Shown here: one piece after another, positions 7,586-14,771 of the stretch
Layout: the number at the start of each line of letters is the position of its first letter
How positions within the stretch are numbered: the stretch's first letter is position 1
Source: an uncultured Lachnospiraceae bacterium
Lineage (GTDB): Bacteria; Bacillota; Clostridia; Lachnospirales; Lachnospiraceae
DNA: 38,525 nt
NCBI GenBank assembly: GCA_947566645.1
Contig: CANOKL010000042.1
Location: 1 to 38,525, forward strand
Direction: 5' to 3'
Made by a program: the position numbers and the translations under genes
The notes under the pieces: generated by a model
Told to the model about the DNA's origin: nothing
Databases searched by the model: none
The model's input: the letters and a program-made list of their open reading frames with translations, nothing else

Positions 7586-8026
7586 ATGCTTTCTATTTTC
7601 TATGGAGATATGCCGGACGCAATCTATAATCCGGTTGTTTATTTTAAAAATACTTATACTGACGAATGGATTATAGATGATTTATCAAAGAAAATGATTC
7701 AAGACGTAGACCGGTCTGTAGTATTGGGGCCGAGGGTCATTGACAGCCCGGTTTTAGGCGGTATTTCTCCCCGGGAATTGTCAGGAGGGGTCAAGACATT
7801 GATTGCGATTTACAAGGTTCCGGAAAAAGTATTCAATGCATCTGCCTGTGGTGACAACTGTGCGAAATGGATTTTGCAGATAGGGGCAATGCAGGATGTG
7901 ACGATTAATTTGCGGCATCTGATGGATTTTGGTGAGGAAGAATTTATTGTGAAGATCCTGAATACGGGTCAGATTGTTCATAATATGGATGAATTGCTTC
8001 CAATAGCGGGAATGATTGTTCGATAG
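7586..8026 (+). CDS. DUF4869 family protein
   Basis: A 146-residue cytoplasmic protein that I recognise as DUF4869, a family of unknown function frequent in Lachnospiraceae. Diagnostic stretches are 'MLSIFYGDMPDAIYNP', 'YFKNTYTDEWI', 'KVFNASACGDNCAKWIL' and 'INLRHLMDFGEEEF'. It has no signal peptide or membrane segment. GAGGTG before ATG 7586 supports the start, and a good promoter lies just upstream. The P-loop ATPase gene follows after 11 bases with its own ribosome site. This two-gene order is, in my recollection, recurrent in the family, which suggests the two proteins work together. Nothing in the sequence shows the activity. Confidence 0.75.
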   Translation: MLSIFYGDMPDAIYNPVVYFKNTYTDEWIIDDLSKKMIQDVDRSVVLGPRVIDSPVLGGISPRELSGGVKTLIAIYKVPEKVFNASACGDNCAKWILQIGAMQDVTINLRHLMDFGEEEFIVKILNTGQIVHNMDELLPIAGMIVR

Positions 8027-8037
8027 GAGCGGGAGTA

Positions 8038-8766
8038 ATGAAAGGAAGCTATGAAATTACAGTTGCAAATGCAAAAGTACGCTATGAGTTTACCATCCGG
8101 AGAAATATTACAGTTATAAAAGGTGACAGTGCTACAGGTAAGACTACATTAGTAGAAATGGTCAGGGAATATTATGAATCCGGGGAGGACAGTGGCATAG
8201 AACTTCGATGTGATAAAGAGTGCAGGGTGCTTGCCGGAAGAGACTGGAAGAGACTTATGGAAGGAATCCGTGAAAGCATTGTTTTTATAGATGAAGATAA
8301 TGCATTTCTGCCGACAAAGGAGTTTGCGGAGGCAGTACGTGAATCAGATAATTATTATGTAATTGTGACGAGAGAAGGGCTCCCTAATCTTCCATATAGT
8401 GTGGAGGAAATTTATGGAATCCGTGAATCTGGAAAATATGCATCACTTAAGCAGACATATAATGAACTATTTCATATATATGGAAGGGAAGAGTATACAA
8501 AGCCTCTAAAACCAGCGTATATAATTGTTGAGGATTCAAATTCAGGGTATGAGTTTTTTTCAGGAGTGGCAGGTGAAAGTCATTTAAAGGTAACCAGTGC
8601 GGGTGGTAAATCCAATGTTTTTTCAAAGGTGTTGGATAGCCCGGAAGTGCCTGTGCTTATTATTGCGGATGGGGCTGCTTTTGGTTCGGAGATGGACTGG
8701 GTTATGAAGTTAATCCATAAAAAGAGGAGGAGTGCCCTATATCTGCCGGAACGAAGCGGAGGCTGA
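8038..8766 (+). CDS. DUF4869-linked P-loop ATPase with TOPRIM-like segment, C-terminus disrupted
   Basis: The Walker A motif is 'KGDSATGKTTLVEM' near residue 27, and a Walker B-like 'SIVFIDEDNAF' follows near residue 80. The second half has 'PAYIIVEDSNSGYEFF' and 'VPVLIIADGAAFGSEM', reminiscent of a TOPRIM fold. The open frame ends at 8764 after 'ALYLPERSGG'. One frame over, 'TKRRLNKVYLHKEIASKI' continues to a stop at 8841-8843; this resembles the normal end of the family. The piece that usually links the two (about 60-70 residues by my recollection) is missing. The gene therefore seems to carry an internal deletion plus frameshift, leaving 242 residues of an expected 300 or more. ATPase activity might survive. 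The product is sometimes misnamed translation initiation factor 2. Confidence 0.7.
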   Translation: MKGSYEITVANAKVRYEFTIRRNITVIKGDSATGKTTLVEMVREYYESGEDSGIELRCDKECRVLAGRDWKRLMEGIRESIVFIDEDNAFLPTKEFAEAVRESDNYYVIVTREGLPNLPYSVEEIYGIRESGKYASLKQTYNELFHIYGREEYTKPLKPAYIIVEDSNSGYEFFSGVAGESHLKVTSAGGKSNVFSKVLDSPEVPVLIIADGAAFGSEMDWVMKLIHKKRRSALYLPERSGG

Positions 8767-8913
8767 ATAAGGTATATCTACATAAAGAAATTGCTTCAAA
8801 GATACTTGGGAAGATGACAGGAATCTGGCTCCATAAAGAATAGTATGGAAAGTTGAATTTATGCTAAGATTAAGAGGAAAAAATGAGTCTGTCAGGAAGG
8901 GGTGAGTGACAGT

Positions 8914-10287
8914 ATGAAGCGGAAAAAGAAGCTTCCAATAGGGATTGAATTTTTTAAGGATATGCGGACCCGGGGCTATTACTACGTTGATAAAACAGGA
9001 TTTATCAGGGAATTACTGGATACTCATGGAAGTGTAAATCTGTTCACAAGACCACGCCGTTTTGGAAAGAGCCTGAACATGGATATGCTCAAATCATTTT
9101 TCGAGATTGGAACACAGGCAGAACTCTTTGAAGGATTAGAGATTGCAGAAGATCTGGACAGATGCGAAGAATACATGGGGAAATTCCCGGTTATTTCTAT
9201 TAGTCTGAAGGATGTCGAAGGGGAAAATTACGAGATAGCATATGATAACCTGGGCATAGTAATTAGTGAAGAAGCGGACAGATTTGATTTTTTGCTTGAA
9301 AGTACAAAATTAACCTATACAGAAAAGGAGAAGCTGCTTCGTCTGATGAAAGGCGACTTTGAGAAACCAGCTTATCTTCATAACAGCCTCCGGCTTCTGA
9401 CAAGACTTCTGCATAAGCATTATGGAACACAGGTTATTGTGTTAATTGACGAATATGATGTACCATTAGATAAAGCATATCAGAATGGATATTATCCACA
9501 GATGGTGCAGCTGATACGTTCTGTATTCAGCCAGGCACTGAAAACGAACAAAAGTCTCTATTTTGCAGTGATTACAGGATGTCTGAGAATCGCAAAGGAA
9601 AGCATTTTTACAGGACTTAATAATTTTAAAGTAAGGACAATTGCTGACTTGTCGTATGCTGAATATTTTGGGTTTACGGATAAAGAAGTCAGGGAAATGC
9701 TTTCTTATTATGAGCTTGAAGATAAATTCAGCCAGATGAAGGAATGGTATGACGGCTACCGCTTTGGACAAGTTGACGTATATTGTCCCTGGGATATTCT
9801 GAATCAATGTGATAAATTTTTGGAATCCAGGTCAGCTCCGATGGAGCCGCACTGGGAGAATAGTAGCAGTAATGCAATTATACAGGACATGATTGAACAT
9901 GCGACGAATACCACAAAGGATCAGATTGAAGCACTAATCTCGGGTGAAGGGGTAGAAAAGGCTTTAATACCGGAATTGACTTATACGGATCTTGACAGTC
10001 AGGATGTGGAAGTACGGCAGACATATTTGTGGAGCGTTTTGTTTGCAACGGGATATCTGACTGTGGCAGACCGGTTGGAAAACGGATTTTACAGGCTTGT
10101 AATTCCGAATCAAGAGATATTAGGTATCTACGAAAAAAAGATCCGGTCATGGTTTAAGATCGAGGTCACAAATAAAAGCTTGAAGTGGCAGGATTTCTGT
10201 ACTGCGGTAAAGCATGGAAAAGCAAAGGAGGTTCAGGCACTGTTCAATGAGTTTATGGCAGACTCGATCAGTATAAGAGATAATTAA
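8914..10287 (+). CDS. AAA-ATPase_like (DUF1703-type) protein, C-terminal nuclease domain missing
   Basis: A 457-residue protein of the AAA-ATPase_like family. It opens with 'KKLPIGIEFFKDMRTRGYYY', 'VDKTGFIRELL' and the P-loop-like 'LFTRPRRFGKSLNMDML'. The Walker B-like 'VIVLIDEYDVPLDKAY' sits near residue 180, followed by the conserved 'FAVITGCLRIAKESIFTGLN' and 'WYDGYRFG'. Full-length relatives continue for roughly another 100 residues into a PD-(D/E)XK nuclease-like DUF1703 domain. Here the protein stops at 'FMADSISIRDN', where that domain should begin, and a 34-bp REP-like palindrome starts three bases after the stop. Loss of the nuclease domain by the repeat insertion is likely. ATG 8914 is preferred over GTG 8902, whose ribosome site would abut the codon. 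Function in the family is unproven. Confidence 0.8.
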   Translation: MKRKKKLPIGIEFFKDMRTRGYYYVDKTGFIRELLDTHGSVNLFTRPRRFGKSLNMDMLKSFFEIGTQAELFEGLEIAEDLDRCEEYMGKFPVISISLKDVEGENYEIAYDNLGIVISEEADRFDFLLESTKLTYTEKEKLLRLMKGDFEKPAYLHNSLRLLTRLLHKHYGTQVIVLIDEYDVPLDKAYQNGYYPQMVQLIRSVFSQALKTNKSLYFAVITGCLRIAKESIFTGLNNFKVRTIADLSYAEYFGFTDKEVREMLSYYELEDKFSQMKEWYDGYRFGQVDVYCPWDILNQCDKFLESRSAPMEPHWENSSSNAIIQDMIEHATNTTKDQIEALISGEGVEKALIPELTYTDLDSQDVEVRQTYLWSVLFATGYLTVADRLENGFYRLVIPNQEILGIYEKKIRSWFKIEVTNKSLKWQDFCTAVKHGKAKEVQALFNEFMADSISIRDN

Positions 10288-10290
10288 AGT

Positions 10291-10324
10291 GGGGACGGGG
10301 CATTTTTAAAAATGCCCCGTCCCC
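10291..10324. repeat. REP-like palindrome, family 4, copy 1
   Basis: GGGGACGGGGCATTTTT (10291-10307) is followed directly by its exact reverse complement (10308-10324), a perfect 34-bp palindrome. It lies three bases after the stop codon of the truncated ATPase gene and could also act as a transcript end. Confidence 0.85.
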
Positions 10325-10369
10325 GATTTTACGAATAAAAAAGTTATCATAGAATATTCGTATGAAAAA

Positions 10370-10378
10370 TGCTATAAT
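10370..10378 (+). promoter_or_regulatory. Extended -10 promoter for the MFS gene
   Basis: TGC followed by TATAAT (10373-10378) is an extended -10 element about 55 bases before the MFS start. The -35 position (10350-10355, TAGAAT) is weak. Confidence 0.5.
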
Positions 10379-10432
10379 GCATTTGGAAAGCATATTTTAG
10401 GATCAAATACTGGAGAGAATGGATGAAAAGAG

Positions 10433-11671
10433 ATGAATCTGTTATCACAATATAAAGGATTGCGCAGGGAGAATTATATATTATGCTTTGGACGCCTTGT
10501 CACGGCCATGGGCGCCATGGTCTGGCCTATGCTGACCATGATCTTAAGCCAGAAAATGGGAATGAGCGCAGAGCATATCTCCTGGGTCATGGCACTGTTT
10601 GGAATACTCTCACTTCCAACGAATCTGATCGGCGGGAAGATGGGGGATTATTTTAATAAAAAATTGAATATTGTGTTCCTGGATCTGATATCTGTAGTCT
10701 GTTATATCATATGTGCTGTTATTCCGCTGTCAGCAAAGTCAATTGTACTGATGTTCATTGCAGCAACCTGTCAGAACATGGAACATCCTTCCTATAACGC
10801 CCTGACTGCGGATATGACGAAGACAGAGGACCGGGAACGTGCGTATTCGCTTCAGTATCTTTGTACAAACCTGGGGTTCGTTATGGCGCCGACCGTGGGG
10901 GGCTTTCTTCTTCGGGATTATCTGTGGCTGGCATTTCTGATCAGCGGGATTGCAATTGGCTGCTCATCTATCCTGATATTTTTTATGGTAAAGGATATCT
11001 CGCCGGTAGAAGATGTCAGCCAGAAGGCGGTATATCAGACGGACAGAGAAGGGGAAGGATTGTGGACAGTCCTGAAGGAGAACAAAATGATTGTTCTCTA
11101 TATCTTAGTGGTCAGCGGCTATTATGCGGGGTATCAGATGTATAATTACCTGATGCCGCTGGATCTGGAGGTGCTCCATGGTGACAGCGGGGCGGTGATT
11201 TTTGGAACAATTACCAGTGTGAACTGTATTGCAGTTGTTCTGTTCACTCCGCTGATTACAAGGATGTTTCCGAGACTTCCGGAGACGGTGAAGGCAATGC
11301 TTGGACAGGCGCTTTTAGTAGCGGGATTTGCAATATTCTGGTTATTTGCCGGGCAGATCCCATTTTATTATATTGCCATGATCGTTCTGACCTGTGGAGA
11401 GGTCTTTAGTATGCTTGCGGAAAGCCCGTATCTGACGAAGAGGATTCCGGCCAGCCACCGGGGGAGGATCAACGGATTCGTGGGCGTTGTCCGTACAGGG
11501 GTAACTGGCGTCTATCAGGCAATGATTGGTTTCGTGTATGGACGCGGCGGCTCAGAGGCGGCATGGGTGGTGGTGCTGATCAGCGGAGGGCTGTTCGTAT
11601 TGCTTTGTATTCTGCTTATCGTGAAAGACCGAAAAGTGTACAGGAATCTGTATGATGGCAGTGAAGGATAA
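10433..11671 (+). CDS. Major facilitator superfamily transporter
   Basis: A 412-residue integral membrane protein with about 12 hydrophobic segments. It carries an MFS signature loop between helices 2 and 3, 'GGKMGDYFNKK', and a related sequence late in the protein ('SHRGRINGFVG'). The pattern fits the drug-efflux type of MFS exporters; 'NMEHPSYNALTADMTKTEDR' in the third-to-fourth helix region is typical. It is monocistronic: a promoter-like extended -10 precedes it and a hairpin follows. The ribosome site before ATG 10433 is weak (AAAGAG). The substrate cannot be inferred. Confidence 0.85.
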   Translation: MNLLSQYKGLRRENYILCFGRLVTAMGAMVWPMLTMILSQKMGMSAEHISWVMALFGILSLPTNLIGGKMGDYFNKKLNIVFLDLISVVCYIICAVIPLSAKSIVLMFIAATCQNMEHPSYNALTADMTKTEDRERAYSLQYLCTNLGFVMAPTVGGFLLRDYLWLAFLISGIAIGCSSILIFFMVKDISPVEDVSQKAVYQTDREGEGLWTVLKENKMIVLYILVVSGYYAGYQMYNYLMPLDLEVLHGDSGAVIFGTITSVNCIAVVLFTPLITRMFPRLPETVKAMLGQALLVAGFAIFWLFAGQIPFYYIAMIVLTCGEVFSMLAESPYLTKRIPASHRGRINGFVGVVRTGVTGVYQAMIGFVYGRGGSEAAWVVVLISGGLFVLLCILLIVKDRKVYRNLYDGSEG

Positions 11672-11710
11672 ATGAGCAGATATTTTTAGGGGAAATAGTG
11701 TTTTTTTGGA

Positions 11711-11729
11711 GGGCAACCATTGGTTGCCC
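11711..11729. repeat. Hairpin downstream of the MFS gene
   Basis: GGGCAACC (11711-11718) and GGTTGCCC (11722-11729) form a perfect 8-bp stem with a 3-base loop. No T-run follows, so it is at best a weak terminator. Confidence 0.5.
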
Positions 11730-11824
11730 GCTATTGATGTAAACTGTTGATTGCTTGTTTTTTAGGGGGAAATTGTTAAAATAGCTGTATAAGCAAATTC
11801 AAATCAAGGGAGGAGAATCAACTA

Positions 11825-12316
11825 ATGAAAAAATTATTTGCTTTATTAACTTTGTGTGTAATGGTTACAGGTATCGTGCAGCCGGCAAGAGTAAGCGCGG
11901 CTGAGCTTCCGGAAAACGAGGCGGAGAATCTTCCAGAGGAATATGTGGAATATGATTTCGAAGCAGGTGGAACCCAGAACTTTGAGGTTGCAGACGAGGA
12001 TGGAGAGGAAGTCGAAATTGTAATTGAGGAGCTGCCGGGAATGGCGAGAGTAGCCAAAGGGACGTATAAGATATCGAAGACGCACAAAGGAGTCTGGACA
12101 GTTGGATTCTATGTGGACGTCAGTGCTAATAGAATCGTAAAAGCATACGGGAAATTTTATAAAGCGATTAAAGGAAGTATATGTGAAACCACATTAGTGA
12201 AAAATAGTGATGCCCAGGCCACGTTGTCATTTAGACATAAGTATGGTAACCATACGGGAAGAAGAAGTGTAATTGTCAAGATTGTAAATAAGAAATTTAG
12301 AGTAGTAAAGCTATAA
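11825..12316 (+). CDS. Exported DUF5626-like small protein
   Basis: A 163-residue protein with a clear Sec signal peptide ('MKKLFALLTLCVMVTGIVQP', cut probably after 'RVSA' near residue 30). An acidic segment follows (about 31-75: 'EEYVEYDFEAGGTQNFEV'), then a basic beta-rich domain ('GTYKISKTHKGVWTVGFYVD', 'GKFYKAIKGSICETTLVKN', 'ATLSFRHKYG'). I associate this pattern with DUF5626, exported proteins of unknown function in Clostridia. GGAGGAG before ATG 11825 fixes the start. It shares a terminator with the convergent XRE regulator gene. No partner enzyme is adjacent. Confidence 0.7.
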   Translation: MKKLFALLTLCVMVTGIVQPARVSAAELPENEAENLPEEYVEYDFEAGGTQNFEVADEDGEEVEIVIEELPGMARVAKGTYKISKTHKGVWTVGFYVDVSANRIVKAYGKFYKAIKGSICETTLVKNSDAQATLSFRHKYGNHTGRRSVIVKIVNKKFRVVKL

Positions 12317-12343
12317 AGGTATGCTGTTAAAGAGCATACCTTT
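12315..12343. terminator. Bidirectional terminator between convergent genes
   Basis: AAAGGTATGCT (12315-12325) and AGCATACCTTT (12333-12343) form a perfect 11-bp stem with a 7-base loop. It overlaps the stop codons of both flanking genes. A TTTTT run at 12351-12355 follows on the plus strand. Confidence 0.75.
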
Positions 12344-13055
12344 AAGAAACTTTTTCTATAGTATATTCTTCAAACTGGGGTAAATAAAAGCTTATGATTA
12401 CACACACATTATGCAGATTGGTCAAAAAACAAATCACTGCTAATACCAAAATCAGCTTATAGTTTCTTCGGTTTCGCCATGTCCAGATAAAGACATATGT
12501 GGATACTATAATTCCGATCCAGCATGAGAGGCAGGAAAAAGCTAATAAAAGTATCAAAAGGACATATTCCTTGTTGAATGAAGAAACAATATGGGGCGGT
12601 GTGTGGGGAGTGGACACTTGGGGAGCGGGCTTCGGCACAGGCTCATTTTGAGATGTACCCAGATCAGAGGCAGGCTCCGGCGCAGGCTTGTTTTGGGATG
12701 TATCCAGATCAGAAGCAGGCTCCGGCACAGACTCGCTTTGGGATGTGCTCAAATCGGGGGCAGATTCCGGTGCAAGCTCGTTTTGAGATGTACTCAATTC
12801 AGAATCCTGGTTTTCATTTTCGTGTTTGCCTTCTGTCTTATTTGGGGAGGCGCAATTTAGTAATTCATCCAAAGAAACCCCATATAATTGGCTGAGGAGA
12901 GCTAAGTTGTCAGCATCAGGAACGCTTTTTCCGTTCTCCCATCGTGACACGGCCTGACGCGAGATATTCAGTTTATTTGCCACATCACTTTGAGAAAGCC
13001 TTTTTTTAATGCGTGCATTTTTTAATCTCATATCTAAATCTGTTGTAGCAGTCAT
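12342..13055 (-). CDS. XRE-family regulator with repeat linker and C-terminal membrane domain
   Basis: A 237-residue protein in three parts. Residues about 8-65 are a Cro/CI-type helix-turn-helix ('MRLKNARIKKRLSQSDVANK', 'ISRQAVSRWENGKSVPDADN'). Residues about 80-150 are a low-complexity linker of 15-residue repeats such as 'DLDTSQNKPAPEPAS'. The last 90 residues contain two or three hydrophobic helices ('YVLLILLLAFSCLSCWIGII', 'KLILVLAVICFLTN'). The DNA-binding part should face the cytoplasm, tethered to the membrane. ATG 13055 is chosen because GGGAG is correctly spaced before it; the frame extends to 13079 without a ribosome site. It may sense an envelope signal; targets are unknown. Confidence 0.85.
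   Translation of the reverse strand: MTATTDLDMRLKNARIKKRLSQSDVANKLNISRQAVSRWENGKSVPDADNLALLSQLYGVSLDELLNCASPNKTEGKHENENQDSELSTSQNELAPESAPDLSTSQSESVPEPASDLDTSQNKPAPEPASDLGTSQNEPVPKPAPQVSTPHTPPHIVSSFNKEYVLLILLLAFSCLSCWIGIIVSTYVFIWTWRNRRNYKLILVLAVICFLTNLHNVCVIISFYLPQFEEYTIEKVS
12630..12805 (-). repeat. 45-bp tandem repeat coding for the linker
   Basis: Units begin at 12652, 12697, 12742 and 12787, each starting GATGT on the plus strand, with partial units at both ends. They encode the 15-residue Ser/Pro/Glu-rich repeats of the regulator, so copy number, and hence tether length, could vary by slippage. Confidence 0.75.
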
Positions 13056-13171
13056 ATTAATACTCCCTTTTTTTACCATTCTTTGATTATTAAAATTTTA
13101 ACATACTTATACTTAGAAGTCCAGTATTCGGATGATGCGATTTGTTGCATTTTGTCAATAGAGGGTAACAG

Positions 13172-13190
13172 GTTACTATTCACGGACTGG
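13172..13190 (+). repeat. Dispersed repeat family 1, copy d (partial)
   Basis: GTTACTATTCACGGACTGG matches the 14-base head of the family; the opposite inverted end is not recognisable here. Confidence 0.6.
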
Positions 13191-13394
13191 GTGTAGGATA
13201 TCCTTTCCGGCAGCCATTGGGTGTAAACTGCTAGTTGCTGTAAAGAGATAGTTATGAGCAGGAAACCACAGATTTCTTTTATTTTTCTTTTCCTTGTATT
13301 AATATTTAGATACAGAACAGATAGTGCTTAACATAATTGAGAAATGTAAAGCAAAATTATATGAGGGAGGGTAGTAAGGAAGTTCTGTTACCAT

Positions 13395-13422
13395 TTGTAA
13401 AATGAATATTAGATTCTATAAT
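13395..13422 (+). promoter_or_regulatory. Promoter-like sequence
   Basis: TTGTAA (13395-13400), a 16-base spacer and TATAAT (13417-13422). It precedes the short frame at 13448 and could also drive the exported-protein gene at 13547. Confidence 0.55.
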
Positions 13423-13447
13423 AATGTAGAGAGGAGGGGAATTGTTC

Positions 13448-13513
13448 ATGAAGCCTTTTGACTATAAGGTTCAACGGATTTCAAGAACATCAAAGTGGTA
13501 CTGTTTAAAATAA
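13448..13513 (+). CDS. Possible 21-aa small ORF or leader peptide
   Basis: ATG 13448 follows a very good ribosome site (GAGGAGGGG, about eight bases before it) and a promoter. It encodes a basic peptide opening 'MKPFDYKVQRISRT' and ending 'WYCLK', with no membrane segment. It ends 33 bases before the exported-protein gene. It may be a leader peptide, or the surviving start of a truncated gene. I recognise no family. Confidence 0.35.
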   Translation: MKPFDYKVQRISRTSKWYCLK

Positions 13514-13546
13514 TTATGAACAATGTTATAATAATAGGAGAAGAAT

Positions 13547-14557
13547 ATGAAAAATATATTTAAAAAGAACGTCAAAAAAAGCATTTGTGGTATATTATCC
13601 GGAATCTTGTTTGTAAGTGGAATTTCTTGTGTTGATATTTATGCAAATCAGCCGAATGAGACTGTTTTTCATGATGCGGCACAAGACATATCAAATGAGA
13701 TAGCATCAATAGACGCTGATCCCGTAACACAGAATAAGGCTAGTGTTGAAGAGATTGAAGCAATTATAGATACTTTAGAAGATGTAGATGTTATCAATAC
13801 AGAAGAACAGATTGTAAGTGAAGAGTGCGCAATGGAAACAATTGACACAGAGGAAAAACAGGATGTTGAAAAACAAATTGTTAATGAAGAAAATGAGGAC
13901 TATATAATAGAAACCTATGAAGAAGACGGGAAACAATTTGTTGCAACATATTCTCAGGATCTGTCAACTATGTCATTGGTTTGTTGTGATGGCGATATAA
14001 TTACTAATCGGGTATTTTTATATGATTCAACATTGCAAAAATATCTTGAACAGACAGTAGTATTAGAAACAGATGAAACAATGACCTTAACTGATGAAAA
14101 TAATGTAGAGGCACAAAAAATAAATTATAATTCAAAGACTAAGACTTTGTACAATTGGAATAAGAATCCTTACTATTATCAATCAGGTTCAAGTAAAGAA
14201 AAGACTTATTTGAAAATTGGATGCAAGGCAAACTATAGAATTCGTACAGATAATCTTTCTGATAAAAAAGCAAAGAAATGCAATGCATATAAATCGGCAA
14301 TTAAAAAGAGTAATAGTTATTATCAGAAAGGAACGGCATATTTGTCTGGATCTACTGTTACGATAGGGGTAGTGCTAGGCTTGGTGGTAGCAAATGTGGC
14401 TTTCCCGCCATCTGTTATAGCAACAATGGTTGTAGGAGCAGTGGGTGGAGGTTCGGCCGTATATAAGGGTGCATCGGCTTTGGCTAATTCACAGGAGAAA
14501 TTTTGTGATGCAAAAGACTATTATGCTATTATAAAAACATATGGAAAAAAGTTGTAA
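13547..14557 (+). CDS. Exported 336-aa protein with hydrophobic Gly-rich C-terminus, bacteriocin-precursor-like
   Basis: The N-terminus is a Sec signal peptide (basic 'MKNIFKKNVKKS', hydrophobic core, cut near residue 33 after 'YA'). Residues about 35-130 are a strongly acidic, low-complexity region ('EEIEAIIDTLEDVDVINTEE'). A middle beta-rich part follows. The last 95 residues are basic and contain two hydrophobic stretches ('VTIGVVLGLVVANVAFPPSV', 'IATMVVGAVGGGSAVYKG') framed by two cysteines (Cys245, Cys320). Known Sec-exported bacteriocins such as closticin 574 are made as long precursors whose C-terminal part is the active peptide; the layout here is alike. A membrane protein and an S8 protease are encoded next. 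No family assigned; function is inference. The gene is AT-rich relative to its neighbours. Confidence 0.75.
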   Translation: MKNIFKKNVKKSICGILSGILFVSGISCVDIYANQPNETVFHDAAQDISNEIASIDADPVTQNKASVEEIEAIIDTLEDVDVINTEEQIVSEECAMETIDTEEKQDVEKQIVNEENEDYIIETYEEDGKQFVATYSQDLSTMSLVCCDGDIITNRVFLYDSTLQKYLEQTVVLETDETMTLTDENNVEAQKINYNSKTKTLYNWNKNPYYYQSGSSKEKTYLKIGCKANYRIRTDNLSDKKAKKCNAYKSAIKKSNSYYQKGTAYLSGSTVTIGVVLGLVVANVAFPPSVIATMVVGAVGGGSAVYKGASALANSQEKFCDAKDYYAIIKTYGKKL

Positions 14558-14771
14558 AATAATAAAAATTTTCCAAACAGTTTGTGGGTAGGGATTAGAC
14601 AATGGTAAGGTTTCTTTGCTGATAAAATCAGAGTTGATATTACTGTAGAGTCTCAATCATTTTTGTTATAAAACTGTGCAAAGTCAGTATTCATGCAGCA
14701 AAGTGGGTATTGTATTACTAAAAAATGATTGAGACAAAATAATACCCATATTATACGAGGAGGATATAAAT
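14558..14771 (+). promoter_or_regulatory. Structured leader of the small membrane protein/S8 protease pair
   Basis: GTCTCAATCATTTTT (14650-14664) and AAAAATGATTGAGAC (14721-14735) are a perfect 15-bp inverted repeat. TGGGTATT (14704-14711, inside its loop) also pairs with AATACCCA (14741-14748, outside it), so the two stems form a pseudoknot or compete. Within the loop, GCAAAGTCAGTATT (14678) and GCAAAGTGGGTATT (14698) are a direct repeat 20 bases apart. The ribosome site (GAGGAGG) follows immediately. This suggests operator, attenuator or RNA-level control of the next operon. Confidence 0.5.

Larger units (their letters stand above)
13056..13546. other. Intergenic stretch before the exported 336-aa protein
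   Basis: About 490 AT-rich bases. It contains a partial family 1 repeat (13172-13190), an 18-bp motif also found upstream of the DUF5626 gene (13222-13239 versus 11738-11755), a promoter and a 21-codon open frame. A second extended -10 (TGTTATAAT, 13524-13532) is very close to the next gene. Confidence 0.5.

Noticed and set aside
12578..12895. Plus-strand open frames with regular repeats (MYPDQRQAPAQ-type)
   Set aside because: They are the antisense reading of the 45-bp repeats inside the XRE regulator gene; periodic DNA keeps several frames open.
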